A stretch of 64,000 bases of DNA from Chimonanthus salicifolius (GCA_013350335.1 CM023535.1:31342991-31406990), one strand, 5' to 3'; positions 20,723 to 34,501 are shown, numbered from the stretch's first letter. Numbers and translations: made by a program. Notes: a model not told the origin generated them from the sequence alone.

Positions 20723-22306
20723 GTTTCTAATGGAGGGTTGAGATTCAAAGGTTGACCTATATGATGGATAAAATGCATGGCCTATATATAACATGAATTA
20801 TGTATGCAATGGATTAAGTACGGTAGCTCTAGGGTTTTTCATGATATGGATGGTATGGATTTAAGATGGTAAATGGATGGTGTGGATGACAAGGAAAGGG
20901 ACAAGGCTTTGGGAGTGTGGACTTAGGGTTTGTGGTGGATTTTCGAGTATGGGCTTTTGATTGGGTTATTGGGTTGGGTCTAGGTAACTGAGCTTCAAAA
21001 TTGACACCTTGGACTTGAGCTCATGAACTTGAATTTGGATTTGCACTTGGGCTTGCTGGACTTGGACTTGCGCAATGGCCTGGCCCAACTATGAATTGTG
21101 CATGGAATTGCTTGAGTCTAGCCCAATGTATGATATGTGAAGCATAACTTGGCCCATGGATTTTAAATTCAGACTTTGGCCCTTGAATTGCAGCTTCTTT
21201 CTTCCAGAATTAAATAATTAACTCACCACTTAGAATATAAAAATATTGATTTAATCCAGACTCTCATACTTGGATCCAGACTAATTAATTTATATTAAAA
21301 ATCCTAAAGTGGTCAGAAATTAATTATTAAGATTCTGGGTCTTCTAATTTAAGCACAAAGCTTGCATTTTTATGATTGGTCCAAATGATTTTCCTACACT
21401 TTTCAAATTTATCTACAAAAGTAGCAAACAACATTAATTGTATCTAATACATGCAAAATTGAAGGCTAACTAGTCCAAATAATAGGGGTAAAGAATGTAA
21501 ATTTTCATTTCTCAACACTTCTTGAATGGGGTGAAAAAGTTTATCCCCGAATGGCCAAGTGGATGTTCTGATCAATTCAACCTCACAAAGAGAAGATAAA
21601 TTGGTTTTGGCTATACTTTCTAAACTTCGAACCTGTTGAGGTTGGCCCCCCTTTGGTTTCTCAGTTGCTTTGGATTCCCATTGTCAAGAATGGTAACTTG
21701 CCACTGTCTATGAAACTTTTGAGACAAGGGAGAAAGACAAACAGAAATATGTGAATTTTTTTTTTTGGAAAATGGAAAACGAGTTGAATGGAGGAAAAAG
21801 ATTTGGCTCATGAAAGCCTACATGGTTCCAGAGTACATGTTGTTGCATTTGTTCTTCTGCTCGAATTTCTACCCCCGACATGGAAATCAAGGAGATCTGA
21901 ACCAGTTTATGTTGGTCCACATGTATGCCACAGTGACTGGGAATAGGTTTTGCTTGGCTACACTCATGTGCAAGACAATCATCAAATACATCAAATCTTC
22001 CATGACGAGTCATCCTTCCTTCTGCTACCTCATGTATAAGATAGTTTTGAACTTTGGAGTAAATCCCTCCACGGAAGATGTACCTCAGGGTGTCTGGCCA
22101 ATCAATGCCACTACGGTTCGAAAATCCTTGGGAAGGACTTATATGACCAGATACTTGGCATGGGACCCTCTCAGTTAGCGACTCAAGCCTCCTCCTCCAC
22201 CTCAGTCCCTTCAATGGAAGAAGAAGCAGCAGAGGAAGCAGATGAAGAATTGGAGTTGACCCAGCTAGTCGAAGGTTCTTTGAGGATCGTCTTCAGGCTC
22301 TAGAAG
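20723..22306 (+). other. Unclassified old sequence Q, first part
   Basis: This sequence hosts D at its left edge and is split from 26328-27296 by solo LTR E. It is AT-rich with no clear terminal repeats. The right half has a coding remnant (21765-22290). It may be the body of an older retroelement or a plant transposon-like gene. Confidence 0.5.
21765..22290 (+). pseudogene. Possible remnant of a plant transposon-like protein domain
   Basis: A 137-codon frame has MVPEYMLLHLFFCSNFYPRH, then NQFMLVHMYATVTGNRFCLA and a TIIKYIKSS stretch. A second frame downstream carries a Glu-rich tail to about 22290. The layout of hydrophobic and aromatic positions resembles the putative plant transposon protein domain (PF20167 type) found in many plant retroelement-associated ORFs. 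This is recalled from the family pattern and was not searched. A T-run at 21749-21760 breaks the frame upstream. Confidence 0.4.
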
Positions 22307-24113
22307 TGTAACACCCTGGAATTTCAAAGTTATCAGTTTATATGAAAATATTCATATTTACGGAATTGCCATTGTGATAAAAATTGATTTGAATTTAAAT
22401 GGGTCAATGGCTCAATCAAGACCCAAAGGATGATAGTTGGTTTACAAAACAAATAAATGGGTAAGATAAATTTAAACGGGTCAAGAATCATATTTGGGTC
22501 AAATTTTGATAAATGGGTCAAAATGGCTAGATGGGACCCAATGGGTCGTGTGAATGGCATGATTAACCATGGATTGAGTCCAAGCTTAGTTAATTTAAGT
22601 TTATTAATTGCTTGAGTTTGGTTTGAGTTGAAATGAATGATGGGTTAAGTTGAGTTGAATTTATTAGTTAAGTTAAAATTAAATGAATGACTTAGGTTGG
22701 GTGAGTTGAATAATGAGTTGGATGAATATGTATTTTTAATGTAAGTGAGTGAAGTGTGTGAATGAGAGGGGAAGTGTTTTAAATTCCAAATTTTGAGCAA
22801 GGAAAAACGTTGGTGCATGGGAGACATTACCATGCATGTAACCCCCATTTAGGTGATGAATAAAATGGGAGTTACATTTTGAATGGGAGTTACATTTGGA
22901 AGTTACATGGGATGCATAGGGACGTTGGATGCATGAGAACATTGCATGCATGCAATGGCTACAATGGAGATAGTGGGATGGCTGTTTTGAGAGTTACAAA
23001 TGCAAGGATAATGAGAAATGAATAAAGGAGAGGATGCAAATAATTACAAAGATATACATGGAAGATGTTGGAGGTGGGAGTGTGATTTCAAATGCAAAGT
23101 GTTTTACACGTTGGAAATGGTTAGAGAGCATTGGTTGGATCTTCAAAAGACAGCAATACTTAGATTGATGGTTCATGCATGTAACTCCAAGGTTGGAGAA
23201 CAAATGGGTAACTGATTGGAGGAGTAATACCTAAAAGATTACAGCATTTTAAATTCAAATTATGTAATAAATCAATGGGAGTATCAAAGTGTTTTCACAC
23301 TTGGAAGTGGGGAGTTTTTATTCCAATGATAGAACTCCCACATGGGACGTTAATGAGGGCCAAATGGGGTTGATTGGAGCTGCTGTTGGTGGAGTTACAC
23401 TTAAGAGAGGTGGCTGTTACATAAGCCAAAAATTGAGAGACAACCAACAAGGGACGGTGTAGCACATGGGAGTTACATTTCAAAATGAAACTCCCATGTG
23501 AGAACCTAAGAAAAAGGGGGGTTACACTAGTCCAACCACAAGGGACGTTGGTTGCTTGGGGTGTTTCATTTCATAGATGAAACCCCCAAGTAACATAAAG
23601 AACCTTGATTGAGGAGAGGGAGTTACACAAGGATTAACCTTGGGCTGTTTTTGGTCAAGCAAAGGATTTTCATTTTTACTCTCTCTATCTCTCTATCTCC
23701 CTTGGACTGTTATCATCTTTCTAAGACCAAGAACAGCAGCTGGTTAGTGATATGAAATCAGTCCTTGATTGATTTGTTTCACCAAGACAAAAGCATATCT
23801 TGAGCAAAAGTGTTGGCCTCAAGGTATTCCATTCAAAGTCAAAAATTCTATCTCTTTCTCTCTTTGCCGTTTTCTACCAAGAACAACAGCTGGTTGTTTA
23901 AATCAGTCCCTGATCATCAAGGAATCAAGAAGAAGGAGAGGCTAAGAAAGAACAAGGAACAAGCCGGAGGGAAGATCAAACGGAGGAGTCGCGGAAACGG
24001 TAGGTTTTTCGATGAACAATTTTTAAATCATGATCCGGCCATTGGATAGCTGAATCTAACAAAGGTTAAATAGTGGTTGGAAGTACATGAATGAGATAAA
24101 AAGATGGACCATA

Positions 24114-25145
24114 GGGTTCGGCCCATTGGATGGCCAAACCCCATGGAAATAATGGATTTATTTAGATGGTTTTTGGAAATTAAAACCATACAAATTTGGG
24201 ACTGTTTTTAGATGATTTTAAGTATGTGTTTTAAAAAGGTTAAAACATAAATAAGGAAGTTTGTTTTGGACAAAGATGAATGATTAAGAAGTTCAAAACC
24301 AAAGGTCATAGGGTTCGGCCACCATGGAGGGCCGAACCCCATGCAAATAATGGTATGGTTTTGATGTATTTGAAACATATAAACCATGAAATATGTGGAC
24401 TGTTTTGGGTTATTATTTAAGATTCAAATACATGTTTTGGAAAGGGTTAAAAGCATGGATCTGTATGACAAAGGACTGAAGTTAGCATGGTTTAAAACAG
24501 TGGTTCAAAACTGATGAAATGGATCATTTGGATCGGCCATTTTGGATGGCCGAATTTCATGAAATAATATGGTCATTTGGGACAAGTAGATGAACTGATT
24601 TAGATGGTGTTTAAGAGGTATAATGGCAGCAATATTATATTGATTTTGTATGTTTAAATAACACCAAAAACATGTTTTAGAAGACCAAAACATGGACATA
24701 GGGTTCGGCCACCTTGGATGGCCGAACCCCATGTAAGTATTTGGTTGTTTGGTTTGGCTTTCAAAAAGATGGAAATCACATCAATTATGGATTTAGTATT
24801 AAGGTGATGATGGAAAATAGGATTAAAATCTTTAGGGTGAGGCTCGGCCATGTTATGTGGCCGAACCCCACCAATTGTCATGTGATGGACTTTGTTGTCT
24901 AAGGAAAAAATTAGGCAAAGGATAGTATAATGGCATTATGGTAAATAAGGATGAAAAGATGAAATGATCAAAAGAATGGACTTATGAGCCAAAACCTAAG
25001 GTGGTAAGATTTGGCCATGTAGTATGGCCGAACCCTACCAAGTGTCATTTGAAAAGTTTGGGATACTTAGATGGTATTAAGTAAATAAAAGATTTATCAA
25101 AGTTTAAATGGGTGAGGTTCGGCCATGGGGTATGGCCGAACCCCA
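24114..25145 (+). repeat. Hairpin array in LTR E
   Basis: Seven GGTTCGGCC...GGCCGAACC-type inverted repeats start near 24114, 24309, 24527, 24699, 24838, 25009 and 25112. Some arms are mutated (for example GGATCGGCC). They lie inside the putative intron 24000-25781. Confidence 0.75.
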
Positions 25146-25440
25146 CAAAGTGGATTTTTGGGATTTAAATCAAATTAGAATCATATGGTCAAATGATTAA
25201 CTTGCTGCCATGTACATAGGGTATTCGGATTTCTAGAACGGTGTACAAAGTCGTGATCGAAAGACGGTCCAAAGGAAGGGTCGAACAAAGTAAACTATTG
25301 TAGGTTTCCTACCTTGTTGTAACCACATAACTTATTTGCTGTTTTATGTTTATTTGAATAAGTTATTTGAATCAAATGTTATATTTACAAATGGCATGTT
25401 TGCATAGACATCTCATGCATAGCATGGGATGATGGGGAAG

Positions 25441-25600
25441 TAACCGGAGGCCACACTCCGTCGGGGTGTCCGAAAGACCATTGTGGGGTACCCTGATGAT
25501 GAGAATCCCATCAGGAGGAATCCGGAGGCCACACTCCGTCGCGGCGTCCGAAAGACCACTGTGGGTTACCTTGACGATGAGAATCCCGTCAAGTGATGGC
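25441..25600 (+). repeat. Tandem repeat in LTR E, two units
   Basis: Two copies of CCGGAGGCCACACTCCGTCG followed by a TGATGAGAATCCCATCA-type inverted repeat. The array holds the same relative place as the tandem repeats in LTRs A, B, I and N. Confidence 0.75.
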
Positions 25601-26327
25601 TATGTTGAATGGTGATGGGTGGGACTCATTACATGTTCATTTCATACATAGCATATTTTTACAGAATTTGTCACACATGTATAACTATTATCCTATTTGC
25701 ATGTTTTTGACTAACCATGTGGTAGCCCTATTCGGAAACACTACTGGGCGCGTTGATCTAACGCCCTATCTATATCTTTAGTGGATGATGCAGGGAAAGG
25801 AAAGAACGTGGTTGGAGAAGAGGACCAAGTACGAAAACTTGGGCGATTTGAATGATTGCAATGGACTATGAATGGATTATTTATGGACTTGTTAGTTGAT
25901 TTATTTGGAACAATGTAATTTGTTAAATTAGATGTTGGCATGTAATAAGTAGTTAAGTAGATGCTATGGTTGGATTTATTTGAATGGTTTGGAATGAATA
26001 GTAGACTAAGGTTATATAATAATTTTGGAGAATAAATAAGGTACTTTGCTATCTAAAAATGGAAATTGGATTAATCATAGGTTCTATTATAACCTCAGTT
26101 AGATCTAGACTAAGTTGATTCCGCTAGATATATATGTACCATGTGCGGATCAGTTTTATGGACTTAGTTCATACGTACATGGGCTTGGCCAGTTAAGGGT
26201 CGGATTTAGAGATCCGAACTTAACTCGCGTCGTGACATTCCGCCCCGATCACTTATTGATTATTATTATTTAAAAAAAAAAAAAAATAAACTCTGAAAAT
26301 TTAGAGTGAAAAGGGCGGGGTGTTACA

Positions 26328-27296
26328 AGAAGACTGGGAGATTGCATGACACAATGCCTTGCAAGCCAAACTAGAAAACAAGTTTGAGCTTTTGCCTTCA
26401 ATGTGAAGGAGACCCTTCAGAGCTTCCTCTCAGCCATGTCTTGCAGACGAGATGATGTCGTCCCTCATCGTCGATTTCCTACTCCACTTCCTCCTCCAGC
26501 TGGCGCAGCATATGATAGTTTTTCTTATGTTTTTTAAAAACTATGTATTTTGGCATGTATATATTAAAACATTGTTGCATGGAATAGTAATGTTTTATCA
26601 ATGCAATGGTTTGGTTTATATTTTGAGGTTGATGCCATGATATTTTCTCTCTCTATCCATGTGGATATTTTATGTGTATGTTCATGTGTATTGAATGGCT
26701 TATGTTTTCAATATCGATGCATGGATGTATAATGGCATGTATGTTTGGATAATGGAGTTCGGGGAAACACAAAATATTTGCTTATTATCCCCTTGTCAAT
26801 TGATGACAAAATGGGGGAGAATTTTTAGAAGCTTGAATGCTTGGTGTATGGGGCAGAAACATTTGAAAATGTCCATTGAAATATGGGGGAGTATGAATGA
26901 AATTGAATGTATGTTAGGTCCATAGATACATGTATTGGACTAACATCACTAATGATTCTCTAGTATTTGGAAGCTTGCTTGTGTTTACAGGTGTTTTTGA
27001 AAATAGAGCAAGTTGAGCAAGAATGTAATGCAAGACTAGAGTCCATTTTTCCCTTTGAATGTAATTTGTAATTTGTATATGTTTTGATTCAAATGATGTA
27101 TAATTGGGTCTGGGGAAAATTTATTGAGTCTGTAATTTGTAGATTCTAGGTTTTTCACTCATTGAGAAAGAAGGAGTCTAGTGATAGTAAGCCTGTCAAA
27201 AACTGTAAGTATCTTGGCTCTCAGCCTCAAGATCTCGAGCATTTTGTCGAGGCCTCGAGACCCTTCATATCTGAGTAAAAATCGTGAAAGCCATAT
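26328..27296 (+). other. Unclassified old sequence Q, second part
   Basis: It continues Q after solo LTR E. A phrase reading TTGATGACAAAATGGGGGAG (about 26799-26818) resembles the polypurine region near the end of some plant LTR retroelements, so Q may be the 3' part of one. No intact frame was found. Element F is inserted at its right edge (flank catat, 27292-27296). Confidence 0.4.
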
Positions 27297-28039
27297 TGTA
27301 AGGACCCGTCTGTTCTACACAATGAACGGAGACTAACACGAATCGAACATGATCCCATCACGGGAATAACAAAATCCATGGCTCTTTTTTTTTCTCTCAC
27401 AATTTTAAAAGTCAAATACCGATTCCAATATTTATCGGAGTGCAAATTACCATAATAATTTAGCCATGTCAATATAAAAACATTCCCATATAGGATTAGT
27501 CCTCATCTATTATAGTATCAAACTATTAGTCCAACAAATTAAAATCATCTATCTTATAGGAGGTCTAATCTCAAATCCATACGGTAAATCTAATATCAAA
27601 TAAAATCAAAGCTTCCTTAACTCCAAGTTGGAAAGAAAAGCTCAACCATAAACCAACGACCAACTAATAAATCAAAGTGACACTTAATGTGTCTTACAAC
27701 CAAAATATAAAGTCTAGAAAATTCTAAGGAAATCATTAAGCTACGGTCCAATCTAAGTGTTCCAACCGAATCCAATTTTATTATTGAACCTGACAGACGT
27801 CTATCTCCAATGAATTTCCTATAATGTAAGGGATGATCTCCATGCCCAGTGAAGAAAACAACCAACAATAATATAACATCTAGGCATTTAGAGTTTAACC
27901 AATATTTAAATAAAATAAAACTAAGGTGTATTAAATACAAAATGCAAATTATGATGCATGCTCTCATCCCATGCATCTCAACGAACGAAACAAATCAACG
28001 AGTCATACAAAGCCCAACTCAGCTAAGCACAGAACATGT

Positions 28040-28265
28040 GCACAACTCAGGGTAACCCAACGAATTTGCACGATGAATGTGCACAGGGGCAAGGCAATCG
28101 AAACAAAGAGCCCAACGAATGTGTACGATGAATCCACAGGGGAGTGTAAGTCAATCGAAACAAAGAGCCTAATGAATGTGCACAATGAATTTCCCCAAAG
28201 GAGTGCAGGGCAATCGAAACAAGAGCCTAACGAATGTGCACGACGACCCAAAGGAGTGCAGAGTT
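28040..28265. repeat. Imperfect tandem repeat in LTR F
   Basis: Three to four units of about 60-70 bp contain CAACGAATGTGCACGATGAA and GCAATCGAAACAAAGAGCC. Confidence 0.7.
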
Positions 28266-30387
28266 AATGACCCGAATCAACAGTACAAATCATCCACCCA
28301 AACGTGGATACTCAGACACGACGAATCAACAAATATCTCATGCATAATACCATATCATATATGCCATTCACATGACCAATAAATGATTAACAAATATAAC
28401 ATGTGTTAACAAATTTAATAAACACATGACGATTAACAAATATAACATGTGTTAAACAATTCAAAAAACACACATGACGATTAACAAATATAACATGGGT
28501 TAAACAATTCAATAAACACATGATATCCAATTATGGCATAAACAAAATATTCATGCTAACAAATTTCACCTAAGCTCATCAAATAAATCAATCAAGCATG
28601 AACAATCATCCGATCATACAACCAAGTTCAAACTTTCATCAAACAAGTTCCACAATGCTCAGTTGGGGTTCTTCCAACAATACAGACAAGCAAGTAACAT
28701 AACATATTCGGCCGACTGGGGTGATCAGGATTAAAACATTTAGCCGCAACCAATTTCCCTTCGACTACGTGAGCTTGCACTAGATTTACCCGTCAATCAA
28801 ACAACTTCCAGTCTTATGAAAAATAACCCAAACTCTTATATTCAATTTTACATTCAATCAACCAAAATCATAACAATTCAGTAAAAAAGGTTAAGTTTTT
28901 CTCACCTGAAATTCGCAATTTACCAAGCACAAATATGCTATCAAATCCAAGTTCCAACCAAGCTTTAAGTCCCTAAATTTGCTGTCATTAATTAGATTTT
29001 GGACCATTACATATTTTTTTTTTTATTTAAACCCTTTTCAAATCAAAGGAACTCAACAATTTTATCCCATAGGTTCTGTCCCAACAAATCAAGTCTAAGG
29101 GCACTAAACAATATACAATTGGTCTAAGGTTTAAAGGAACCAAATAGAGCAGAATTTAACCTTTCTTGCAGAATTTTCTGGTATCAGCCCAAATTTAATT
29201 AGGCTTTCATATTCATATGGTGGATAGGTCTCTGACTGTGGATCGTAAAGATACATGGTTCATCCCAAACGGGCTAGCCCGAGTTATCAGCAAAATACTC
29301 AGACATGTACACTACGCAACAATTTGCAGTCGTAGCCGAGGTTTCTGTCTTACAGACCATATTTGACCTATCAATTCGATGAGCTTACCACACAATTTTT
29401 ACCGTAGGTAGTTATCTTCAGGGGATTTAGTTTAGCAATCAATTATGCACCATTTCGATGAACAGAAACCAAGGTAAAAATTCCACAATCCAACGCTGTA
29501 ATACTATCCATTTTTTCAGCAGTCTGCAACTAGGTCCAACTTGCAGACATAGTTTTGGATATCAAACCTCATTTAAAATCTTTATATTTTAACAGGAGAT
29601 AGATCTCATTTCTCTGATCAGATTAGGCACCAATTTTAAATTAGTTTAAGGACGGGAGTACAAGTTATGGTTTATTTAGTAAAACCCAGCGAAACTGTAT
29701 ATCCGATCTTAACCAGATTTTGGTCCTTGTTTCAGATCAGCTCTGGAGCATCAAATCACCTTTTTCTCCTTCCAAATTCTGAAATCAGATATATCTATCA
29801 AATTGTAATCCAACAAAACAAATTTCGTCAAAAACTTCATTCGGGAACCCTAGATATGAATTTTTTCGCGACGATGCGCAGAACAGATCCGAGAACAACC
29901 TTGCTAGTGTTTACCCAATCAAATCAAATCCAAACATGATCTTTTGATTTCCATGGATTTTAATCTCCATTAAATCCTCTTTCTTCTTCATATTAATTTA
30001 TTTAAATTAATTAGAAAAAGATCTCTAAGGAGTCAAAGGAATTAAAATAAATAATTTACTAACCTTTAATGGAGAGAAAAACCAAAACCTAGAGGGAGAG
30101 AGAAGGCTCCACACGATCCTTGCTCCAAAAGGCTACCAACGAATTGAAAAATTCGTGTATAGCCTTTTGTGGATTATTTATAGGCTTTTCTCGTCGCTAA
30201 TTACTTAAAACACCCCACCCCCTTACTTAAAATAATTATTAGGTGGGGTAATTAAGTAAAAAGCTAAATTGGCAAGGAGGTGGCTAAGATAGAATTTGGC
30301 ATGTTCTTTCTTTATCCAAACACGCCGACGATGGGGTCCACATGATTTTTCTAAATTTATTATTAGTATTATTATTATTATTATAAT

Positions 30388-30391
<4 letters not shown>

Positions 30392-30432
<41 letters not shown>
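30392..30432. repeat. (TA)n microsatellite in LTR F
   Basis: A pure TA run of about 41 bp. It follows an ATT-rich stretch. Confidence 0.95.
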
Positions 30433-30433
<1 letters not shown>

Positions 30434-30943
30434 CCAGTGTTCATTTTCCAAGACAATGAAAAATTCAAATTTTATAATTTGATTCTCTTTCTAATTTAAC
30501 AATCTCCTTTCCAAAAATATTTTATAGAGACTGTTGGAGCACCCAAAAACTGAAATTATCAAAATTACTCAACAAAACAAAAATATAAATTTTAATAATT
30601 AATTTGGACTATACAAGGTTCTAAATAATTCGGGGTATAAATTTAGAAACTTCTATGTTTAAATTCTCAACTAAAATTTCAGATACACAGGTTTGGTATT
30701 TGGGATATTTAATCAAAGGATAATGGTTTCTCTCTAATTGCCAAATTTAGAAAGTTTCCAAACATGGAAAATTCCAAAATTAAAAAGTTGCCGATTTTAG
30801 AGAACTCGGCAAAAATTTAGGGTTTTCCACAAAAGTTACACAATCATCACATAATTTCAAGAACAAAACTAATTACCCACTTATTTCTACCCGTTAGGGT
30901 TCGAATCCGAGTTTAACCTGCTAGTTTGGTTCGGGTCGTTACA

Positions 30944-31960
30944 ACCTACCCTTTAAAAGAAATTTTGCCCGAAATTTGCAAAGGTGCATACCTTGATCAT
31001 CAAACAAGTTTGGGTATAACTTCTACATCGATTTTTTTCCTTCAATTCCATGAATGCTTGCTCACAAGTGTTTTTCCCAAACGAATTTAATATATTTCTT
31101 TGTTAATCTAGTTATAGGTGTTGCAAGTTTGGAAAAGTCTCTAATAAATCTCCTGTACTATCCAACCAAACCTAAGAAGCTACGAATCTAGAAAACAAAT
31201 TGTGGTCTCTACCATTTAAGTATAGCCTCTACCTTGGCAGGATCTACTGCAAATCCTTTAACCAACCAAAATTCACACTTGCTAAATTTGGCATAAAGTT
31301 GATGGTCTCTTAGCAATTGCAACACGATCCTCAAATGTTGTTCATGGTCTTCTTCAGTGGGTTACAACATGTCATCGATGAAGACTTCCACGAATTTATC
31401 TAGGTAAAGTCTGAAAATTCTGTTCATCAAATCCATGAACGTTGCAAGAGCATTGGTCACTCCAAATGACATCACAACGAATTTATAGTGACCAAATCAT
31501 GTACGAAAGGTTGTCTTAGAAATATCACATTCTTTGGCTCTCAGAAGATGGTAACCAGATCGAAGATCAATTTTAGAGAAATACTTGGATCCTCTCAACC
31601 GATAAAACAAGTCATCAATTTTGGGGAGGGGATATTTTTTTTTTATAGTGACTTTATTCAATCATCTATAATCAATACAAAACCTCATCGAACCATCCTT
31701 CTTTTTAATAAATAAGGCTGGGGCTGCCCAAGGTGAAGTACTAGGTCAAATAAACCCAACCTTGGACAAATCACTCAACTGACTTCTCAACTCCTCCTGT
31801 TCTGCTCGTGACATTCGATATGTAGGTATAGAAATAGGCACAGTACCAGGGATCATATCTATAACAAAATTAACATCTCTATGAGGAGTTAAATCAGTCA
31901 ACTTCTCAAGAAACACATCAGGGAATTCACACACCACTCTGGGTAACATCATATCTGAAG
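30944..31960 (-). pseudogene. pol: Element F reverse transcriptase fragment
   Basis: Read from 31960 leftwards: [79 protein letters not shown] and VFIDDM (about 31370). A connection-domain remnant ([17 protein letters not shown]) follows, and then directly the polypurine tract and LTR. Stops and frame changes are frequent. RNase H and integrase are missing, so an internal deletion joined the end of RT to the 3' LTR. This is Ty3/gypsy, but a lineage distinct from C, I and L. Confidence 0.82.
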
Positions 31961-32085
31961 ATTTTTAATTTTCCCAGCCTAAGCTAGCTACTTGACCAAA
32001 GACTCTTTCATGAGGCAAATAAGGTTTAGGGGTGAGACTCAATCTTTCACTAAAGGTTATACATGTAGATGCTCTACCAGATACT

Positions 32086-34501
32086 TGTAATAGCTCGGAT
32101 TTTCAATTCAATAATTATATTAGCTATTATTGATTTTAATTGTTAAAAATTGAGATCCATAAATGGAATGGATGTTTAATGGATCATAGTTGGGGCAATG
32201 GCCCAAGTATGGTCCAATGGACCATGGATATGATTAAATTTATTTAATTGGGTCAAAGTGGTCAATTGGGTCAAATGCCCAATTTGGGACCCAATGGGTC
32301 AAGATGGATTGAGCATTAGGGTAAATGGGTAATAAATGGATTTAATTGGGTCATGGACCCAATTGTGATCAAAGGCATGGGGTCCACCTCATCAAGTGAG
32401 GTGGCAAGTGTAGGAGTGGAAATTAAAGTGGCATGGCCAAGTAGGACCCAACTCCACCTCATCAAGTGAGGTGGCATGTGGACCAAGACAAGGTGGGGCC
32501 GACCACCATGGTTGACTTGGTCAATCATGGGTGAATTAGGGGTGAATTAAAGAGGAGCAAATGTAGGAGTGGAATTATCCAAGTGGCATGGCCAAGTAGG
32601 ACCCAACTCCACCTCATCAAGTGAGGTGGCGTGTGGACCAAGACAAGGTGGGGCCGACCACATGGTTGACTTGGTCAACCATGGGTGGGTCAAAGATAAA
32701 TTAAAGAGGACTAAATGCTGTAAGTGGAATTAGATTAATTAATTAAAGCACCTAAGTTAGATGGAAATAAAATCCATGATTGAGTTAGGGGTTGAGTTAC
32801 ATTAAGGTGAGTCAAATGGAGGTGAGTTACCTAGAAAATGGAGTGAGCCAAGTGGGTGGTTCATCTCATGGAAACCACCAAACCACCAAGATGAAACCAA
32901 GCAACCAAAACCATTGGGATGGGGTGGGTGTGCCATGTGGAGGGCATGCTCCCCCCCTTGGCTAGACCAAGAGCTTAGGTGGAGGGCATACATTGGCCAA
33001 AAGTGAGGTGGTGGTTCCACCTCATCCAAACCACCAAACCACCCATAGAAAACAACCAAAACCGTTGGGCACAAGGAGGTGGTATGTGCCATGTGGAGGG
33101 CATGCTCCCTCCTTGGCTAGACAAGATGCTTGAAATGGGGACATGCAAGACCATGCATTGGTCCAAAGAGGGGTGGTGGTTTCATCTCATGGAAACCACC
33201 CAAACCACCAAAGGAGTCCAAGCCAAAACCATTGGCATGGAGTGGTGTGTGCCATGTGGAGGGCATGCACCCTCTTGTTTGGTCAAAGAGCCCATGGGGA
33301 AGACTCCACATTGATGAGGGTGGAGTCTAACCCAAGGCAACCCAAAACAAGATGGGGAAAAACTAGGGTTTTCCATCTCATCTCACTCTCTCCCTCTCTC
33401 CCTCCCTCTCCTAGCCGACCCTCACCCTAAGAGAAAGATGAAAAAGACTTAGAGCAATTTGGGACCTCAAGCTCCTCTCCCTCCCACTCAAGGCCTATCC
33501 CCCTCTCAAGACAAGAAAGACTTAGAGAAGTTTTCTATTCTCTCCTCCTCTCCCTCTCTCAAACCTACACTCCAAGGCCGAACCACTCATTGGGGTTTTT
33601 ATCTTAGACCCTCTTCACACTCTTGGCCGAAGATCAAGGAGGAAGAAAGAAGAAAGACTAAGGAGAAGAGTGGAGGAACAAGAAGGAGCAAAAGAAACCG
33701 GAGGAGTCGCGGAAGCGGTAAGTATACCTTGATGTGATTTATAAATTAAAATGGAACTAAAGGGAACCATGGAATCCCATTTTCTTGGATTAAAGAATGG
33801 CCAAAATATTATGGGCCATGGACTTAAAAATCCATTCAAAGAATGGGATGGATTGAACAAAGGAAGGGTGATTAGGGTCACCCATATGATTAATGGAATA
33901 CTAAGGACACTATGTAAATATGGTCTATGTATGCATGCATGGCTTAAGCATGGAAAAAGGTCAAGGATCATGGTTCGGCCCTTGCATGGCCGAACCCTTA
34001 TTGTTATGGACATAAGGAAAAGACCTCATGCATGCCTAAGATAAGGTAAATGATCAAGGTGCATGGTTTGGCCTTTGCAAGGCCAAACCCTAGGGTTTTT
34101 TGTATGAGAACCATCAAAGACAAAAAAAAAAAGGGGTTGGATGAGGTTCGGCCATGACGTATGACCGAACCCCATCAAGGTAACAAATCATGGATGTATG
34201 TTGCTTTTAAAGAAAATGATGAACTATAAGGTTCGGCCATGTTGTATGGCCGAACCCCATGAAAGGATGTTGGTGAGTTTAAAAGGTTTTTAAGGATGAA
34301 AAACATGCAAAGGTGCTAGTGATTTTTAATGAGGCTTAAATGTGTAAATGATGAACTTGAAATGAGGAAAAAAGGAAGAACCATGGACCATGGGTTCGGC
34401 CATGTTGTATGGCCGAATCCCATGGAGAAAATTAAAGGAATTAGAGGTATTTGGACCATGAAAAATGGAAGAAATATTAGTGGATTATGGCCTGCAAAAT
34501 G
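32086..34501 (+). repeat. LTR G (5' part)
   Basis: It starts TGTAATAGCTCGGATTTTC inside element F and matches the start of LTR N (52875 on). It holds repeated AAGTGAGGTGGC...GTTGACTTGGTCAACCATG segments, purine-rich sequence, a donor-like GCGGTAAGTA (33717-33724) and the first GGCC hairpins (33969-34425). It is interrupted by LTR H at 34502. The remaining 3' part is not seen, so it was probably lost in the deletion near 36105. Confidence 0.8.

Larger units (their letters stand above)
22307..26327 (+). mobile_element. Solo LTR E (4021 bp)
   Basis: It starts TGTAACACCCTGG and ends GGGCGGGGTGTTACA, with 5-bp duplications agaag at 22302-22306 and 26328-26332. It has no internal region, so it is a product of recombination between LTRs. 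It contains a donor-like CGGTAGGT at 23998-24005, seven GGCC hairpins (24114-25145), two copies of a roughly 78-bp repeat (25441-25600), the acceptor block TATATCTTTAG ending 25781 and the end hairpin (26192-26224). Confidence 0.95.
27297..30943 (-). repeat. 3' LTR of gypsy element F
   Basis: The LTR is 3647 bp. On the minus strand it starts TGTAACGACCCGAACC and ends ACGGGTCCTTACA. The adjoining minus-strand sequence is a polypurine-like AAAGGGTAGGT. It belongs to a different family from the others: it lacks the GGCC hairpins and the conserved end hairpin. An imperfect tandem repeat lies at 28040-28265 and a (TA)n tract at 30392-30432. Confidence 0.85.

Noticed and set aside
20723..22306. A host gene in Q
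   Set aside because: No intact exon set, no known plant protein motif, and the flanks are transposons. The coding remnant looks transposon-related.
29667..29939. A 90-codon plus-strand ORF in LTR F
   Set aside because: It has no recognisable motif, lies within an LTR, and is antisense to the element.
32802..33430. Several overlapping 63-111 codon ORFs rich in His, Pro and Trp
   Set aside because: They lie within LTR G in all frames, driven by repeated CATGTGGAGGGCATG and CAAACCACC phrases, with no domain.
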